Source: Nemophila menziesii
Taxonomy: Eukaryota; Streptophyta; Magnoliopsida; Boraginales; Hydrophyllaceae
DNA length: 64,000 nt
Assembly (NCBI GenBank): GCA_029959085.1
Contig: JARWIR010000008.1
Location: 20,880,001-20,944,000, forward strand
Reading direction: 5' to 3'
A program made the translations under genes and the position numbers. This document shows positions 1-12,590 of the stretch, piece after piece. A model generated the notes under the pieces. The model was not told the origin of the DNA. It did not search any database and saw only the letters and a program-made list of their open reading frames with translations. The number at the start of each line of letters is the position of its first letter. Positions within the stretch are counted from its first letter, which is position 1.

Positions 1-1280
1 ACACCTTCTTGTGGTTGAGAGGGTAAGGCTTTTTGGTTCATGGTTTCATTGTAAGTGTCTTGAGGAGCTTGTCCTTGCACATAATTTCCCTGATTCTGTC
101 CTCCTTGATAATTATTGTGTGGTCTTGGGTTGAAATTGTTACCTTGTGGACGCGGCTGATACGCATATGTAGGATTGGCTGCCCCATTAGGATTTGAGTA
201 TTGAAACTCAGGATGGTTTCTGTTAGGCTGATATCCATTACCACTCGAATTTAAATTCCCTCGGTTGGAGACAAACATCACAGACTCTTGATTATTCTGA
301 CAATTCTCCCAACTATGATCATTCACACCACAATACTCACATCCATACACTTCTTGTGCAACCTTTACCTCACCTCTTTTATTCTAAAAACCTTCTTTCA
401 CGGCTAAAGTGAGTTGTCTCAACTGTTGTTCTAGTGTGGTTTGAATCTTGGTCTCTAAGGAGTTGAACTTTTCTTCAATATTGACATTATTAACTCCGCC
501 TCTAACTGGTGTTCTTACGGTATTCTACCCAACTTCATTATCAACTGTTCTATCCAAAATAATTCTTGCATACGCAGGTTGAACTCGTAAAAACGCACCA
601 CCACACAACAAATCTAAATCTTTCCTAGAGCCCCCCTCAAGACCATTATAAAAAAAATTCATTTGTTGTTGTTCAGTAAGGTCATGATTTGGGACTCTTC
701 GTAACCATTTCTGAAATCTCGACCAACTTTTACCCAACGCTTTATCATATTCTTGCTTGAAACGCGTTAACTCAAGTTTAGCATCTAACCTCATGTTGGA
801 CGGATAATATCTGTTAAAAATGCAGTTTCTAATTGTTCCCAGTTTGTTATCTTCGTAGGATCTTGTGTATCGTGCCATTCACTCGCTCCATCAATAACGA
901 AAAATCGAAACACAGCAAAATACATTTGTTCTTTGGAAACTCCTTGTGTGATGTAAGAATCACATATCTGCTTGAAATTCTGTACTGCTCGAAGGGGATC
1001 TTCTCCAGCTTTACCACGAAAATTTCCAAAGTTTTGGAATTGAGCTAACATACCCGAATCTGGACGAAACCTCGGAACATCTATATTTGGAGAACCTACC
1101 CCTAGAGCAGGAGCACGGAATGGAACTTCTTCTGGACCATTAACAAACCATGGATCTTGGTTATTTGCCATTTCTTTTTCTTCTTGTTCTCTTCTTTTCT
1201 TATTTGCAAGTCTTATTAACGAATCCGGATTATCAAGGATTTGAACTTGTGGTTCAAATCAAAGCCTTCTTCACATACAC
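1..1280 (-). pseudogene. Broken gag of an Athila-type Ty3/gypsy element (partial, runs off the window)
   Basis: Reading the minus strand from about 1280 gives the Athila gag N-terminus, the capsid-like region around 1171-820, a CCHC knuckle near 300-350 and the Asn/Gln-rich tail near 50-240. It matches the intact gag of the element at 35896-48640 almost residue for residue. It is broken: the frame shifts near 820 (after the block ending near KITNWEQLE), a Trp codon has become TAG near 528, and there is another stop near 385. Gag would normally package element RNA in virus-like particles. The rest of this element lies left of the window. Decay is clear, so it is a pseudogene. Confidence 0.9.
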
Positions 1281-1385
1281 CAAACCTAAAAACCTGAAAA
1301 AGATGAACAAATAAAAAGCGTAAAACTGAAATAAAAATAAATGCAACTATCACTAAAGGATAAACACCGTGGTCACACGCTACCG

Positions 1386-1403
1386 TCCCCGGCAGCGGCG
1401 CCA
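1386..1403 (-). other. Primer binding site, tRNA-Asp type
   Basis: The minus strand reads TGGCGCCGCTGCCGGGGA just inside the LTR that starts at 1410. It is complementary to the 3' end of plant tRNA-Asp plus CCA with one wobble position, the primer known for Athila elements. It fixes this LTR as the 5' LTR of a minus-strand element. Confidence 0.85.
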
Positions 1404-1409
1404 AAAACT

Positions 1410-2956
1410 TGGTGGTCCTTTGTGTGTTCTAAAATAAATGCAAATGTAATCGAACCACAACCGCAAGTGTACGGTTGTCCCAAGTAGTAATAAGTGAGCT
1501 AGGATCGTTCGCAAGGACGGTTTGGTTAACTACAATGTTTATCAAGTAAGGAATGGTTGCACTTAGGGAAGCAAGTAAAGATATAATGATTGATTTGGTT
1601 TTTGTATTAATTCTAATTAATGAAAGAATAAATATAAAATGCAAGTAAATAGTAAAACGCAAGTATGAGAAGGTAGCACTTGAGAACGCAAGGGATCCTC
1701 CTAATTCTATTTCATAACATATTCTGTTTAAGGGTTAAATCGGTCAATTACAATGGTCGGGATTCTAAATTCCTTATACCCCCGTCAGGGTGGACTATAA
1801 GGCTATCCTAGAGTGTCACTAGTCCCGTCAGGGTAAATATGATCCACTATTAGATGATTAAGCAATTTACCACATTGGCCCTAAAATTAGCTAAGTTCGT
1901 CAGAATCAATAGCTTCTATTTCAGATTTAATAATTAATTCCGTACCTAAACCCTCCGTCAGGATGATCCACACGCCAGATATGTGGAATAGCCTAGATAC
2001 TAATACCTGTTCTTATTTCGCGACTCTAAAAACAGTAAATAATCACAAATTATCGAAAAGAGTAAAAGACCCAATTTAATTTAATTTAACAGAAACCCAA
2101 ATTCAGGACATGAAATTCAATAGAATTGGGATTTACCCATAAAGCATTCTCGAGCACTAAAATGTGTTTAGCTCATACTAATTAAAAAGAAAACTAAATT
2201 AATTGAAATGGAATTCATATTGTCTTACAAAATTAAAGATAAAGAAAACTTAATTTCTGGAATTGGAATGACTGAGAACGGAGATATAGACCCTCTCCAG
2301 CTCTTGCAGCTTCTTCTTTCTTCCTTCTGTTGCTTCTCTCTGGTGTTTAATCTTGTAAAAAGTGAATTGTGTGAAAAATAGAAGTCCAAGGCTCCTTTTA
2401 TAAGAGGAAAAAGGGATTAGGGCTTGGACCTAAGATTAAATCACTAATTAAACGTCCAAGCCCATTTTCTAAACCCAAAATCCCGTAACTGCTGCCCCAC
2501 CTTCACTAAAACGGCTCTAGCCGCTTCGTTATAACTCCGATTGACTTGATTTCAGTTGCTAAAGTTCCGTAACTCAATAAGGAATGTTTTCTCTTCAAAG
2601 GTCAGCGGCTAAATCATCTCTTAAGCGCCTTGAAATCAGCAATCTTTGGCCTGTTTTCCAGATTTGCAGCTCTAAAAATCAAATTCTTTCGGGATTTATC
2701 TTCAAGTCTTGACTCCATATCACGATATTTGACTCTCTTCTCGGATTCCATTCCTAGCTAATAATTAAAACCTACAAACTTTCCACTAAAACACACAAGA
2801 TTACGCGCAAAGGTTTAATAAATCAAAATTACTAGAAATAAAATTGAAATTCCGGATTATTACATTTTTAACTCAAAAGTCTATTAAAATAATCAAATAA
2901 ACATAAAAAATGATGTCTCCCAAGGGTCGAAAATAAGAAGAATTAGGGAGACACCA
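1410..2956 (-). repeat. 5' LTR of the first Athila-type element
   Basis: This 1,547-bp LTR is clearly homologous to, but diverged from, the LTRs at 35896-37457 and 47079-48640. In element orientation it begins TGGTGTCTCC and ends GGACCACCA. It carries the same CGTCAGG motif cluster and the 46-bp terminal hairpin (2911-2956). Its partner LTR is outside the window, so the target duplication cannot be read. Confidence 0.9.
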
Positions 2957-3690
2957 ATGTCCCCTTACTTAGCCAACAATAATTCCATATATTAATTTTC
3001 CTTCCATTACCCACTTTCCATATTGTATGTTTCTTCAGAAATTAAAGTCCTTTGAATATACTCGCCCAACTCCATGACCTTCTTTTAGTAAGTTTTGCGT
3101 CCTACATATCATAATTACGGAAATAAATCGACTTAAGAATCTTATACGCGAATGAGTCTTCATTATTAATAAGTCTCCACGCTTGATTTGCTAACATAGC
3201 AATGTTCATTTTATACCCTAAACCCTAATCCCCCAATACTTTTTGATCTCGTCAATTTTTTCCAATTAACCCAATGGTTTTTTTTCTTATTACCTGCGTC
3301 CCACCAGAAATTCGCCACGATACTTGAGAGATTTTTACATAAAATCTTAGGAAATTCATAGATTTACATAGCATAATTTGGTAGAGCCAGCAAAACAGCT
3401 TTAATCAGCACTTCCTTCCCCCTTAAGATAAGAAAGATGCAACCCAACTCACTGATTTGGATAATAATTTGTCTTTATATAATTGAGATTCTCACTCTTA
3501 GCTCTTGTAAGGGTTAGAGGTAACCCTAAATACTTGCCCAAATCCCTAGTAATACCAATGTTAAGTCTCTGGGAAACTTCCTCATTCATTGATTAAGGTG
3601 TGTTTTTACAAAAGAGAATCGCTGACTTATGTAAAATAACTCTTTGCCCCGAAGCGTTACAATATTCCATAATAAGACTCTTAAAAGTCT
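2957..3690 (-). pseudogene. LINE ORF2 remnant (end of reverse transcriptase and following linker)
   Basis: Minus-strand translation in shifting frames gives the region that follows the RT palm in plant L1-type LINEs: a YLGLPL block near 3520, an LIKAVLLALPNYAM block near 3380, FWWDAGNKKKNHWVNWKKL near 3280 and GGLGFR, then LANQAWRL near 3190. Several stops and frameshifts are present, so it is dead. The Athila LTR ends exactly at its left edge, suggesting that the Athila element inserted into this LINE. The LINE 5' end is not recognisable beyond about 3700. Confidence 0.75.
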
Positions 3691-4683
3691 CGATTTCTTT
3701 CGAATTAACATTAATGAAAAAGAAACTACACGGAAAATTAAGATAAAGGGTTATTCCACGTATTTTTATATATTAAGGTCCATGAAGGTCATATGCCTCA
3801 AAGATAAAGGGTCACAGAGGGTTTTCCCCTCCAGTGTTTGATTTTTGTCTCAAAGAGTTTTGCGAACTAATATATTTCTCCTAATTTTTTTAATTAGTCA
3901 ATATTTATTAGTGTTCTAATCACCCCTTCTAGACTTACAGGGATTACTCAAAAAATGTTTGAACCACTAAAAATGAAGAGAGGTTTAGACCATACTCTTT
4001 ATGAATCCCAATTTCTATCGTCTTACGTATGATCAAAAAGATCGTCGGACAAGGCGACCCATAACCACCAGTACATATCGTGTCTTACAATCACAATCCA
4101 TGTCATTTTAAGGACTCGATCAATACAAAACTGTTTCTACACTATTCGGTTACCGGATCTGGCTAACATAATACCAACACACACATTACATTCTCTCAAG
4201 ACTTTGAGTATCATTCACGTGTTTCTACCTATAACTTGAGTATTCAAGTGTCAACGGGGGCTTGATACCTTGTTGTTCTCACACCTTCTTCGTTTTGCAG
4301 ATTTAGTGAAGGATTAAAGAGAACCTTCAAAATGTTCTATCGTGATGTGTCTCAAAAAGGACGGTGTGCTCACTATAATCATATAATTAAGATTGTAGAT
4401 GAAACAAACCATTCATGAACAATTTAAAGACACCAAATGATAGCTCATTTGAACTCGTTCCAATAAAATCAACGAGTCAGAGCTTAAATCTTAAGTTTTA
4501 AAGCTCAATTATTTTATTTAATAGTAATGATATATATCACCAAAATTTATGTTATTAAAAAAACATATATGTTGTAACATAATTTGATTTGATGTGAATT
4601 AAAGAAAAAATAAAAATAACTTGGAAAAATAGGAATTTTGATAATTCATTTCTAATAATATTACATTATATTATTGATAAGAC
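3691..4683. other. No gene recognised
   Basis: AT-rich DNA with short ORFs only. I see no protein homology, RNA gene or clear repeat boundary. Confidence 0.5.
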
Positions 4684-6396
4684 TAATGATATATACCATC
4701 CAAAATTCCAAATTCATATCACCCAAATACCACCCAATGATGTGGCGTGAATTAATTGTTTACTGATGTCTCCTTATTTGTCATGAATTATTATTACGAT
4801 GAGACATCATTTTTAGTGATTTAGAAGTCATATTAGTCGATTTTCTTGAGAAATGTTACACTTTCCTATTTTGAGTATTGATTTAGTAAATTGTTGTTTT
4901 TAGAGCATATTGGGTTTAATTATTTATTTAATGTGAAGCTTTTGAGATAATTATGGAGATTTATTAGAGTCCAAGTCAAAGACTAAGAGATATGGAAAGA
5001 GATTAGCATGGAAATTGGAGATAAGGAAAGAAAAGCTAAAAAAATGGAAAAGGAAAAACTGCCATAATCCTGAATTTCACCACCCACGACCACAAATCAG
5101 CTTATATCTGAAAATCGGTGGGAATTTGGAGAAACGGTCAAGAGCAAAATTAAAGATCTTTCCGAGACAATGAATTTCGACTACTCATATGAGTCAAACG
5201 GATAAGAATTGAAGCTGCTAGGACCAAAATAAAAACGGACCTGATTCCATGTTTTAGGGTTACGAATTTGAGTTGGGCTTGGAGTCCAATACTTACCTTC
5301 TCCTTCAAGAAAACGAATTAGGGCTTCTCTACACCTATAAATACACCCTTATATAACTTGTAAATCATCCTTGCCTCATAGTTTTAGTCTTTAGGGTTTT
5401 TATCATCAGAATTATTGTAGAGAGCAAGATGAAGTCTTTCATTATTTCTTTTAGTTTATTTCCTTCAGGTATAAACAAATTTTCACATAGCTTGGGTTTT
5501 GCATCATGTATAAACTATGGATTCTATTTTCTTTCTATCTAAGTTTCTTTGGGAATTATATGTTTTAATCTGATATTAGCTTCTTACCTATATATTTATT
5601 TATGTGTTTTGAATTATTGCTTGTCCTAGAATTGATCACTTTAGGATTTCTTAATAGTAGTTAGATGTTCACCTTAGTGGGTGTCTAATTATTGAACCAC
5701 CTCATAATGTCTAGTGTCGATATTGGTCCTGACAACACTAATTCTAGCTAGATAGTCATAGGTATATTAAACCACAATCATCATGTTTGGAATTGAATTG
5801 CTTAAGGCCTTGGTAGCGCTTGATAACCCTAGGTTTAGGCTGCCTCATGATGTGTCTGTAGCCGCCTTTGTCGCTCTCAAGGTCTAAGGGATGGGAATTT
5901 AAAATCCTGACTAAGTATCTAAGAGCTAATTATCTCCCTTATTAACTAAAATTTGATAGAAAGGATTAGAAGGATTAGTGCATACTAGCAAAACCTAAGC
6001 TATACTTCTCATCTCATATTTCTTCGTATTTATTTTATTGTCTTTTATTTTTCTTAGTTTAATTCTAAATCGAATTTATTCTTATTTATTTCCTGTCTTT
6101 TAATTAATTGCTTCTTACTCGTTATTATTTACCCATTCGATTAACACACTAAGTCCCTGAGAACGAATCTCACTTATCATTAAAACTTGCATATGTCATG
6201 TAATACTTGCAATATCGTGCTTGTCTAGGGTGAAAGTGCATTGTTTTCTAGCCTATATTTATCTTATTTTTCTAACACCCTAGGCGACACCAGTTACAAA
6301 TCTTTAATCAAATCAAGAAAATAAATACATTACCGATTTGTAACCAACCAATTCACGCCACGTCATTGGGTGGTATTTGGGTGGTATATATTATTA
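4684..6396. mobile_element. MITE split by an Athila-type solo LTR
   Basis: The outer segments (about 4684-4763 and 6298-6396) are inverted copies sharing the core ACCACCCAATGATGTGGCGT on the left and its near-perfect reverse complement near 6352-6385. Removing the LTR between them leaves a MITE of roughly 180 bp. The left arm has a small internal duplication of the ATACCATCC-type motif. Superfamily is not clear from the ends. Confidence 0.65.
4764..6292 (+). repeat. Solo LTR of an Athila-type element
   Basis: This 1,529-bp segment starts TGATGTCTCC and ends CGACACCA, the Athila LTR termini used elsewhere in the window but in plus orientation. Its flanks are TTTAC (4759-4763) and GTTAC (6293-6297), a 5-bp target duplication with one difference. 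A TATA box (CTATAAATA, 5335-5343) occupies the position expected for an LTR promoter. No internal region is present, so this is the product of LTR-LTR recombination. Its sequence is strongly diverged from the other Athila LTRs here. Confidence 0.75.
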
Positions 6397-7040
6397 CTCT
6401 ATTGATAAAATACTATTTGTAGTGAAAAGAAATTGATAATCACTTTAATTCATGTATTCTACAAGGCATCATTCACACTACATGGCTTTAGGAAAAATCT
6501 ATGCTATCATTTTTAATTAAGATCTCTCTTATTACTATTTTAACAGATTGAGATATTTCCTTCTTTAAATTAGATATTCAAATTATTTTACGATTAATGT
6601 CTAAGAAACTCTTTAAGATAGAATTAATTTTCCTTTACTACGGCCATCATATTTTTGCCCTATTAAAAGCACCATATATTTTATTATTTTCTTTTTTACT
6701 CACAAATAACAGGTTGAGTTATAAAAAACTTTTCAGAACTCAAATTTTGAACTATAAAAAAATTTCTAGAACTCAGATTTTAAATTTTGAAAACAAACTC
6801 AAGATATTTTAGGAAGGTAAAAAAGACAATGTCTTTTACAAAATAATGGACAACGTTGGGGTTTATTGAGTACTAATCCTAAATTTAATCTCATTTATGA
6901 ATTATAATGAACATCATATGCTATATTTTTTTCTTTCATATTACACAATTTTTTGAAACTATTCTTAATTTTTTCAAAATTTAAAATGAATAATATTGCA
7001 TACATATGGTTGTAAATACACTTAGTCTCAAATCAAGTTT
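6397..7040. other. No gene recognised
   Basis: Strongly AT-rich sequence with no coding or repeat signal that I can support. Confidence 0.5.
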
Positions 7041-7056
7041 TGATAAAGGATTTAAG

Positions 7057-7408
7057 CTTGGGCGATCTTACTTGCAATGAGATCTGCAGCTGGACTTAAT
7101 CTTCAGAGTAGCACGTTCTACTCTGACAACCTTGAGTTGGTTCAAGGATTAAACTCTAATAAAGGGATCAACTGGAGAATCCGCCCGATGGTTAATGAAG
7201 CCTGGAGGTGGATAGGTAGATTCCCGAATTGGAAAGTCATTCACATCCGGAGGGAATTCAATGGAGTGGCAGATGTCTTTGCAAAGCTTACTCGTATTAA
7301 TATGGATACGTCTATGTGCCCAAGTAGGACGATCGTTGAGTTTTATATTAGTCTTTGTAAGTTAATCTCTTGTAGGAAATTGTGAAGTTTGTTTGCTATG
7401 TTGATAAA
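7057..7408 (+). pseudogene. 5'-truncated LINE insertion keeping only the RNase H domain
   Basis: The open stretch 7077-7385 encodes the C-terminal half of a LINE-type RNase H (RVT_3 family): the SDNLELVQG strand, then RIRPMVNEAW, then HIRREFNGVADVFAK, where the Asp of GVAD is a conserved RNase H position. The N-terminal strands with the first catalytic Asp and Glu are missing. Flanking 12-bp direct repeats AAAGGATTTAAG (7045-7056 and 7409-7420) and a short A-run at the 3' end mark it as a target-primed LINE insertion, severely 5'-truncated. It is not an independent gene. Confidence 0.75.
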
Positions 7409-7740
7409 AAAGGATTTAAGTTGAAATCGTTTTCGAAAAGATAAAGAACACGAGAAATTATCGTGGTTCAGTCACAATAGACCTACATCCACGTTGAGCC
7501 CAAATGAGATTGGCTCCATTTCACTATATGCCTCGGATTACAAGATTTAAACACCTCACGAAAACCCCCTCAAGTTCACACAATATTACAATTCTTCCAC
7601 AAATCTTCCTATTACATCAACTACGCTGAAATACATCTAAGAATTGAATCAGTAGATTCAATCTAATAGATTTGCTAAACTGTAATCTAATTATCGAGCT
7701 ATCGAAGAATAAACCAAGATTTTCGTATAACTAGGGCTAC

Positions 7741-7742
<2 letters not shown>

Positions 7743-7803
<61 letters not shown>
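7743..7803 (+). repeat. (GA)n microsatellite
   Basis: About 30 uninterrupted GA dinucleotides. Confidence 0.97.
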
Positions 7804-7806
<3 letters not shown>

Positions 7807-7919
7807 TCGAAGAAGTAAAACGACAAAAGGCGAAAATGAGCCCTTTTATATGACACAAAAGAAAGAATCGATCTTAGCCATTCATTAACTTCAAAATCAA
7901 GAGATCAAGCGAGCCCACG

Positions 7920-8527
7920 CAGGGGCGGATCCCTGTAAGGCTCAGAGGGGGCTCATGCCCCCCTGAACCCGTAAAATTTATGATACGTTATTGTAAATTT
8001 GTCTCGGAAATAATTAGCCTGCTCTGAACATTTATATATAAAGTGAATACACTAAAGAACATATAAGTGGTTGTGTCATAGTGGTTTAGTATCTATACAT
8101 ATTAGAATAAAATTATTTTCAAAATAAATTTTGAATTTGATGATAGTATTACTTAGTAATTTATTATCTACACTAATCTAATAAATTTATAATGATTAAT
8201 TTTTATAAATGATTTATTTCTCATATTTATAAATTAGAATAATAAAATAACATATGGTATATTAATATAATACTAATGATACTATATAAATTTAGTGTAT
8301 ATAATAATGTTGGTTTATATATTTTTTGAGTAATTAGGAACGGGTAAACTCATCAATTAAAGAGACGATGAACGTAATGGTGTTTGATTATCATATTTGC
8401 ATTTTAACTTTTCTCGTTATGTGTTTATGTATCTTACATATACTTTAAAAAATTTCATAAAGGGTTGATTCTTGAACTTCTATATATTTCTAGCCCCCCT
8501 TCAATTTATATTTTGGATCCGTCCCTG
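7920..8527. mobile_element. hAT-type MITE
   Basis: The 608-bp element has terminal inverted repeats CAGGGGCGGATCC and GGATCCGTCCCTG (one mismatch). Flanks AGCCCACG (7912-7919) and AGCTCACG (8528-8535) are an 8-bp target duplication with one difference. The 8-bp duplication and the CAGGG terminus are hAT signatures. The interior is AT-rich with no transposase, so it is non-autonomous. Confidence 0.85.
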
Positions 8528-8535
8528 AGCTCACG

Positions 8536-9890
8536 TAGATGCCGAGTCAACTAATCAAATAAAGACAGCGTGGCACGTGGTGTGTCAAATAAAAAACCCT
8601 CCAACTTAATAATAATTTATATATATAGCATATATTATCTTAGAAAGATCATTCGAATATTACCTATAATTTGAATTTAAAATAGTCAATCATTTACTTT
8701 CCTTTTTTTTTTTTATAATGAGACTACTTTATATACGATTATCTTTGAGTGATTCTTTTTAAAATGATATCATATTACTCATTTAGAATGAGTTAGAAAC
8801 AAAATGACTTTTCATGTATTAAAATAAAAATAAAAAATTCTAATGGAGGCATGAAGATGGTATTCAAAATGTATGATGTCACCAACTTGTGAAGTAATCT
8901 AATATAATACTACAATATTTGTAAAGCGTTGAAGGTGCCCAAAAGGGTATTAGCCTCTCTTGTATGTAAATATTTCCTTTTCATGCACATTCTCTATTAG
9001 TAATTGACGTATTTTTTAAAATTTTATGTTGATTACAGATATAATCTTTCATGACTTTAGTGAGAGAATATATCAAAACTCGTTCTTAGGGCAAGTGGCG
9101 ATATATTGTCAAGATTGCTAACATCCTAAAATTTATTATAATAATATAAAAATATTTAGCAAAATAACAGTTTATACATAAGTAGCAATAAGAGTCACGC
9201 TTGACTCGTAACATAAAATAATGGAACATCTAAACTAATACCACTTCAAAGCCTATATAATGGCATATACCAGTGCAAAGATCAATAATATTTTTCTAAG
9301 GTCAGTTGTAATATTATCTGAATTTAGTGTTAGTCAATCTCTTCGAAATAAAATTAATAGCCAATGACGGATTTATTTGAGGTTTTAGATATTCGAGTTT
9401 ATTCGAATTCTGAGATTTTTATAGTGTATATGTAATTTTTTAAAAATAATTAGTTTTCTTAAATATTAAGTAATGCTTAATATTCAAAATAAACAAAAAA
9501 ATTATTAATCTAATGGTAAATTAAAGGCAACATAAATTGTTGGGTAATCTTTTCAAGTTTTCTTAAAAATATTCTATTTATAATTTAAAACTAAATTTAA
9601 TTTTCATAGGGGTTTAATTGATGTATTGTAAAATAAATTAATATTTTAAATTAACTATTTTAGAAAAAGGTATAAATAAATATTTATTAAATTTTATAAT
9701 ACTAATTATACTCACAAGTCTTCCTTTTTCCTTTTAAAAAGACAAGACAACTTTTCATTCTTTATATTACATTTACTCATAGTTAAATATTAAAATCTAA
9801 GTTTCTAATAAAAAATAAGATTTATAGACACTTTATAAATGGTATGTTAGTAAGCATAGAAGTTATTGATTACTTTTTTTTAATGAGATT
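8536..9890. other. No gene recognised
   Basis: AT-rich intergenic DNA; nothing coding or structurally repeated that I can support. Confidence 0.5.
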
Positions 9891-11000
9891 ATTACTCAAG
9901 TGATCTTGAAGACATTACCCCGGGACCTACAAGACCGGCTTTATAGCCTCTTCTTACTAAATACCACAAACTAATTTTAACACTATAAGCAAAAAAACAA
10001 TTACTTTTTACCCTTTTTCTGTTTTTTATATTTATATATATACTATTAATTATCAAATGAAAATTAAAACCCAAAATTGCTCCCTCTTTCCTCTCTCATC
10101 AACAAAGCGACCTTCTCAATTGAGCGGAACCCTACCGAAAAAAAAGCTGTCGCCGCTCCGCTCAGTTCGTGAAGCAATCGAGCTGCTCCCGCTCTTCTCT
10201 CTCATCAGCGACCTACCGAAGTCTATCGCACTGACGAGAACTGACGATTTGATGGAGGTCTGTTCGCCGGAGCAAAAAGTTGCCGCCGTCGCTATGACAA
10301 ACACGCAGATCTTCTGCTTTAGATCTTCTCTTTCTTCCATAAACACGGAGATGCTCGTTTTACTATAGATCTTCTCTTTGTTCATCGATTTGTTGATGGA
10401 GGTCTGTTAATCAATTTGTTGTTCACTGCCATGGCTAATAAAGAACACCTTCTTCTTTATCCTACTCAGAGGTGGAGGTTTTTGTTCATCGAGTTGTTCT
10501 TCTTTGATCTGCTTTAGATCTTCTCTTTCTTCTCTTCTTTGTTGGAAACTTGAAGAAAACAGCGGCTCCAATCTACGTGAACAAATCTCTGAAGGAGGCT
10601 CCGGTGTTGCGAGCTCAGGCAATTCCATGAAGCTCTGAAGAAAACTCCAGATAAAATCTCGGCGTATGTGTGGTATTGTGAGTTCCGGCCAATCTTTTGC
10701 GAGCGTCGGCGGTTGAAGATGGAGGAGAAGGACTTCACGAGCGATGGTTGAAGACTGTAATTGTTTTTTCTTTGGTCTTTTTAATGCTACTCAGTACTTT
10801 TTTTTGGACGATTTGCTGCTCAGTACTTTGACTTTGCTTTTCTTCCTTTTCCTTATTCGTTTATTTTAATTAGATGTTGTACTTTAGGTATTTAATTAAT
10901 TTTCTTTTTTGTTGATGTAATTAGATGTGTATTTTATCAACAAGAAATCTAAATCATAAATGTTTATTGTATTAAACTTTTTCATTTACTCAATATAAAT
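9891..11000. other. Non-coding, locally GC-richer block of unknown origin
   Basis: The stretch 10080-10740 has more balanced base composition than its surroundings and contains imperfect internal duplications, such as GATGGAGGTCTGTT at 10251 and 10395 and GCTTTAGATCTTCTCTTTCT at 10317 and 10510. Short overlapping ORFs exist on both strands, but none resembles a known protein and none is longer than about 100 codons. It may be a non-autonomous element, but I could not find ends. Confidence 0.35.
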
Positions 11001-11235
11001 TTTCTCGATACTCAGCAAAAATGCCAAAAATTCAATGAAATTTCTCGATACTCAGCAAAGTTAATGAGTATACTCAGTAAAACGACTCAACACTTTTTCC
11101 GATACTCATCAACTTTTTCCGACACTCAACACTTTTTCCGATACTCATCAACTTTTTCCATGCTCAGTAACTTTTTCCATGCTTAGTAACTTTTTCCATG
11201 CTCAATACTTTTTTCAGGCTCAGAACTTTTTTCGG
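11001..11235 (+). repeat. Degenerate minisatellite with ACTTTTTCC units
   Basis: About ten imperfect copies of an 18-20 bp unit close to ACTCATCAACTTTTTCCG follow one another, shifting to TGCTCAGTAACTTTTTCCA toward the right end. The first part (TTTCTCGATACTCAGCAAA twice) is a related longer unit. Confidence 0.8.
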
Positions 11236-12432
11236 CGGTGGTTGTGGTCGGAGCTGAAAATTATTGATAGTTAATGAAGGAGGAGAGATAAAAATGATAA
11301 AGGAGGAGATATATTGATGGTAATGGAGGAGAGAGATTGATGGTAATGGAGGAGAGAGAATAATCTATTTTTTTGTCTTATATACACTGTAAGGGTAGAA
11401 ATGACAATGGGCATCTTATTGGCCTCTAAGAAGGAGAGAGAAATTGACTAGTTCCTTTGTGGCATTAAGATAGTTTTCAAGACCCCATGGGTAATGGCGC
11501 TTTCTTAATTCGTGAAAAAGAAAATGAATCAAACTTTTGTGGACAAAGGAAATACGAGTTTGTAGACGTGACAGGATAGTATTAGAGCCAGACACTAGTC
11601 GGTTGTAAAAGTTAAGTGTTGTGCGGAACAAAGTTTTGCACCAATTAGGAGGGAGTCACCATTTAATATGTAAGAATTAAGTGTTATGCGGAACAAAAGT
11701 CCTTTTGGAAGTATTTTTTTGGAAAAATACTCAAAAATGTTTAATCTTAAAAAATATTTTTAGGAAAAATACCAAATATGTGATTCTTAAAAAAACACTA
11801 AAATGATTTTAGATTACAATTATTTTTAATAATTTGTTCAAACATTTTAATTTTGATCTTAAAAATACTTATTTCACTATAAAATAAGCGTTTCCACACA
11901 AGCTCAGAATATTGTGAGTTAATTATTTTGGAATAATTGAAAAAAATATTTAATTGGATAATTTAAATTTTTTAATACAAATCATATTCTTTTTTTTTTT
12001 AAAGAATACAAATCATATTCACAGAGGCACTTATACAAGATTAAACTCTATAATTTTTAGTCCAAAAAAAAACTCTATAATTTATTGTGGAAACAATGAA
12101 AGTGTGACCAACTAATAATTCAGGAACAATAATCATATATATGATAAAGACATTAATTTCTATATAAAATGTGTGAGTTTTAAAAATAATTCAAGATAAT
12201 TGATTACCTATTTTAGTATAAGTGTTCCCTTGAAAAAAGAAATCTTGGAATGTTTGTTGTCACTTAATGAGATCTTAATCTGATTTATTAAGACGCTGAA
12301 TTAATAAGAGTGTTTATTTTTCTTGAACAATTCAGATCTGAATACCTCTTAATTGGTCTGTTTTATTAAAATTTCAAAATAAATTTGATTCATTTAGACT
12401 CTGTCTTTTAACAAAATAAATTATATTTGAGA
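11236..12432. other. No gene recognised
   Basis: Mostly AT-rich. A short imperfect duplication (TAAGTGTTGTGCGGAACAAA at 11612 and TAAGTGTTATGCGGAACAAA at 11680) is the only structure noted. Confidence 0.5.
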
Positions 12433-12590
12433 TCAATAGTTGGCCTAGTGGTTAGGTTACTCCGCAGAGACCAAGAGGTCCTGAGATCGAATCTCATTGG
12501 AGTCATGTACTCCGAGTCCAAAGCGGCTCTCTCATGAAAGCCAATATTGGAGGGTCCAATATTCACATCACATCCATTGATTATTAGAAC
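12433..12590 (+). mobile_element. tRNA-derived SINE, copy 1
   Basis: The 5' part has an internal RNA polymerase III promoter: an A-box-like GGCCTAGTGGTTAGG (about 12445) and a B-box-like GAGATCGAATCTC (about 12482). The 3' part shares CCGAGTCCAAA and a following CTCTCTCATG with the copy at 17098-17218, so the two are one family. Clear target duplications were not found. Confidence 0.6.

Noticed and set aside
7430..7740. Possible LTR or conserved non-coding piece around GAAATTATCGTGGTTCAGTC
   Set aside because: The phrase is familiar from plant repeats, but I could not find a partner copy, ends or a target duplication in this window.
10057..10740. Overlapping ORFs of about 70-100 codons on both strands in a GC-richer block
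   Set aside because: No homology recognised, overlapping frames on both strands, and internal sequence duplications suggest non-coding repeat DNA.
12433..12510. A functional tRNA gene from the A-box and B-box
   Set aside because: No cloverleaf can be closed; the boxes belong to a SINE head.
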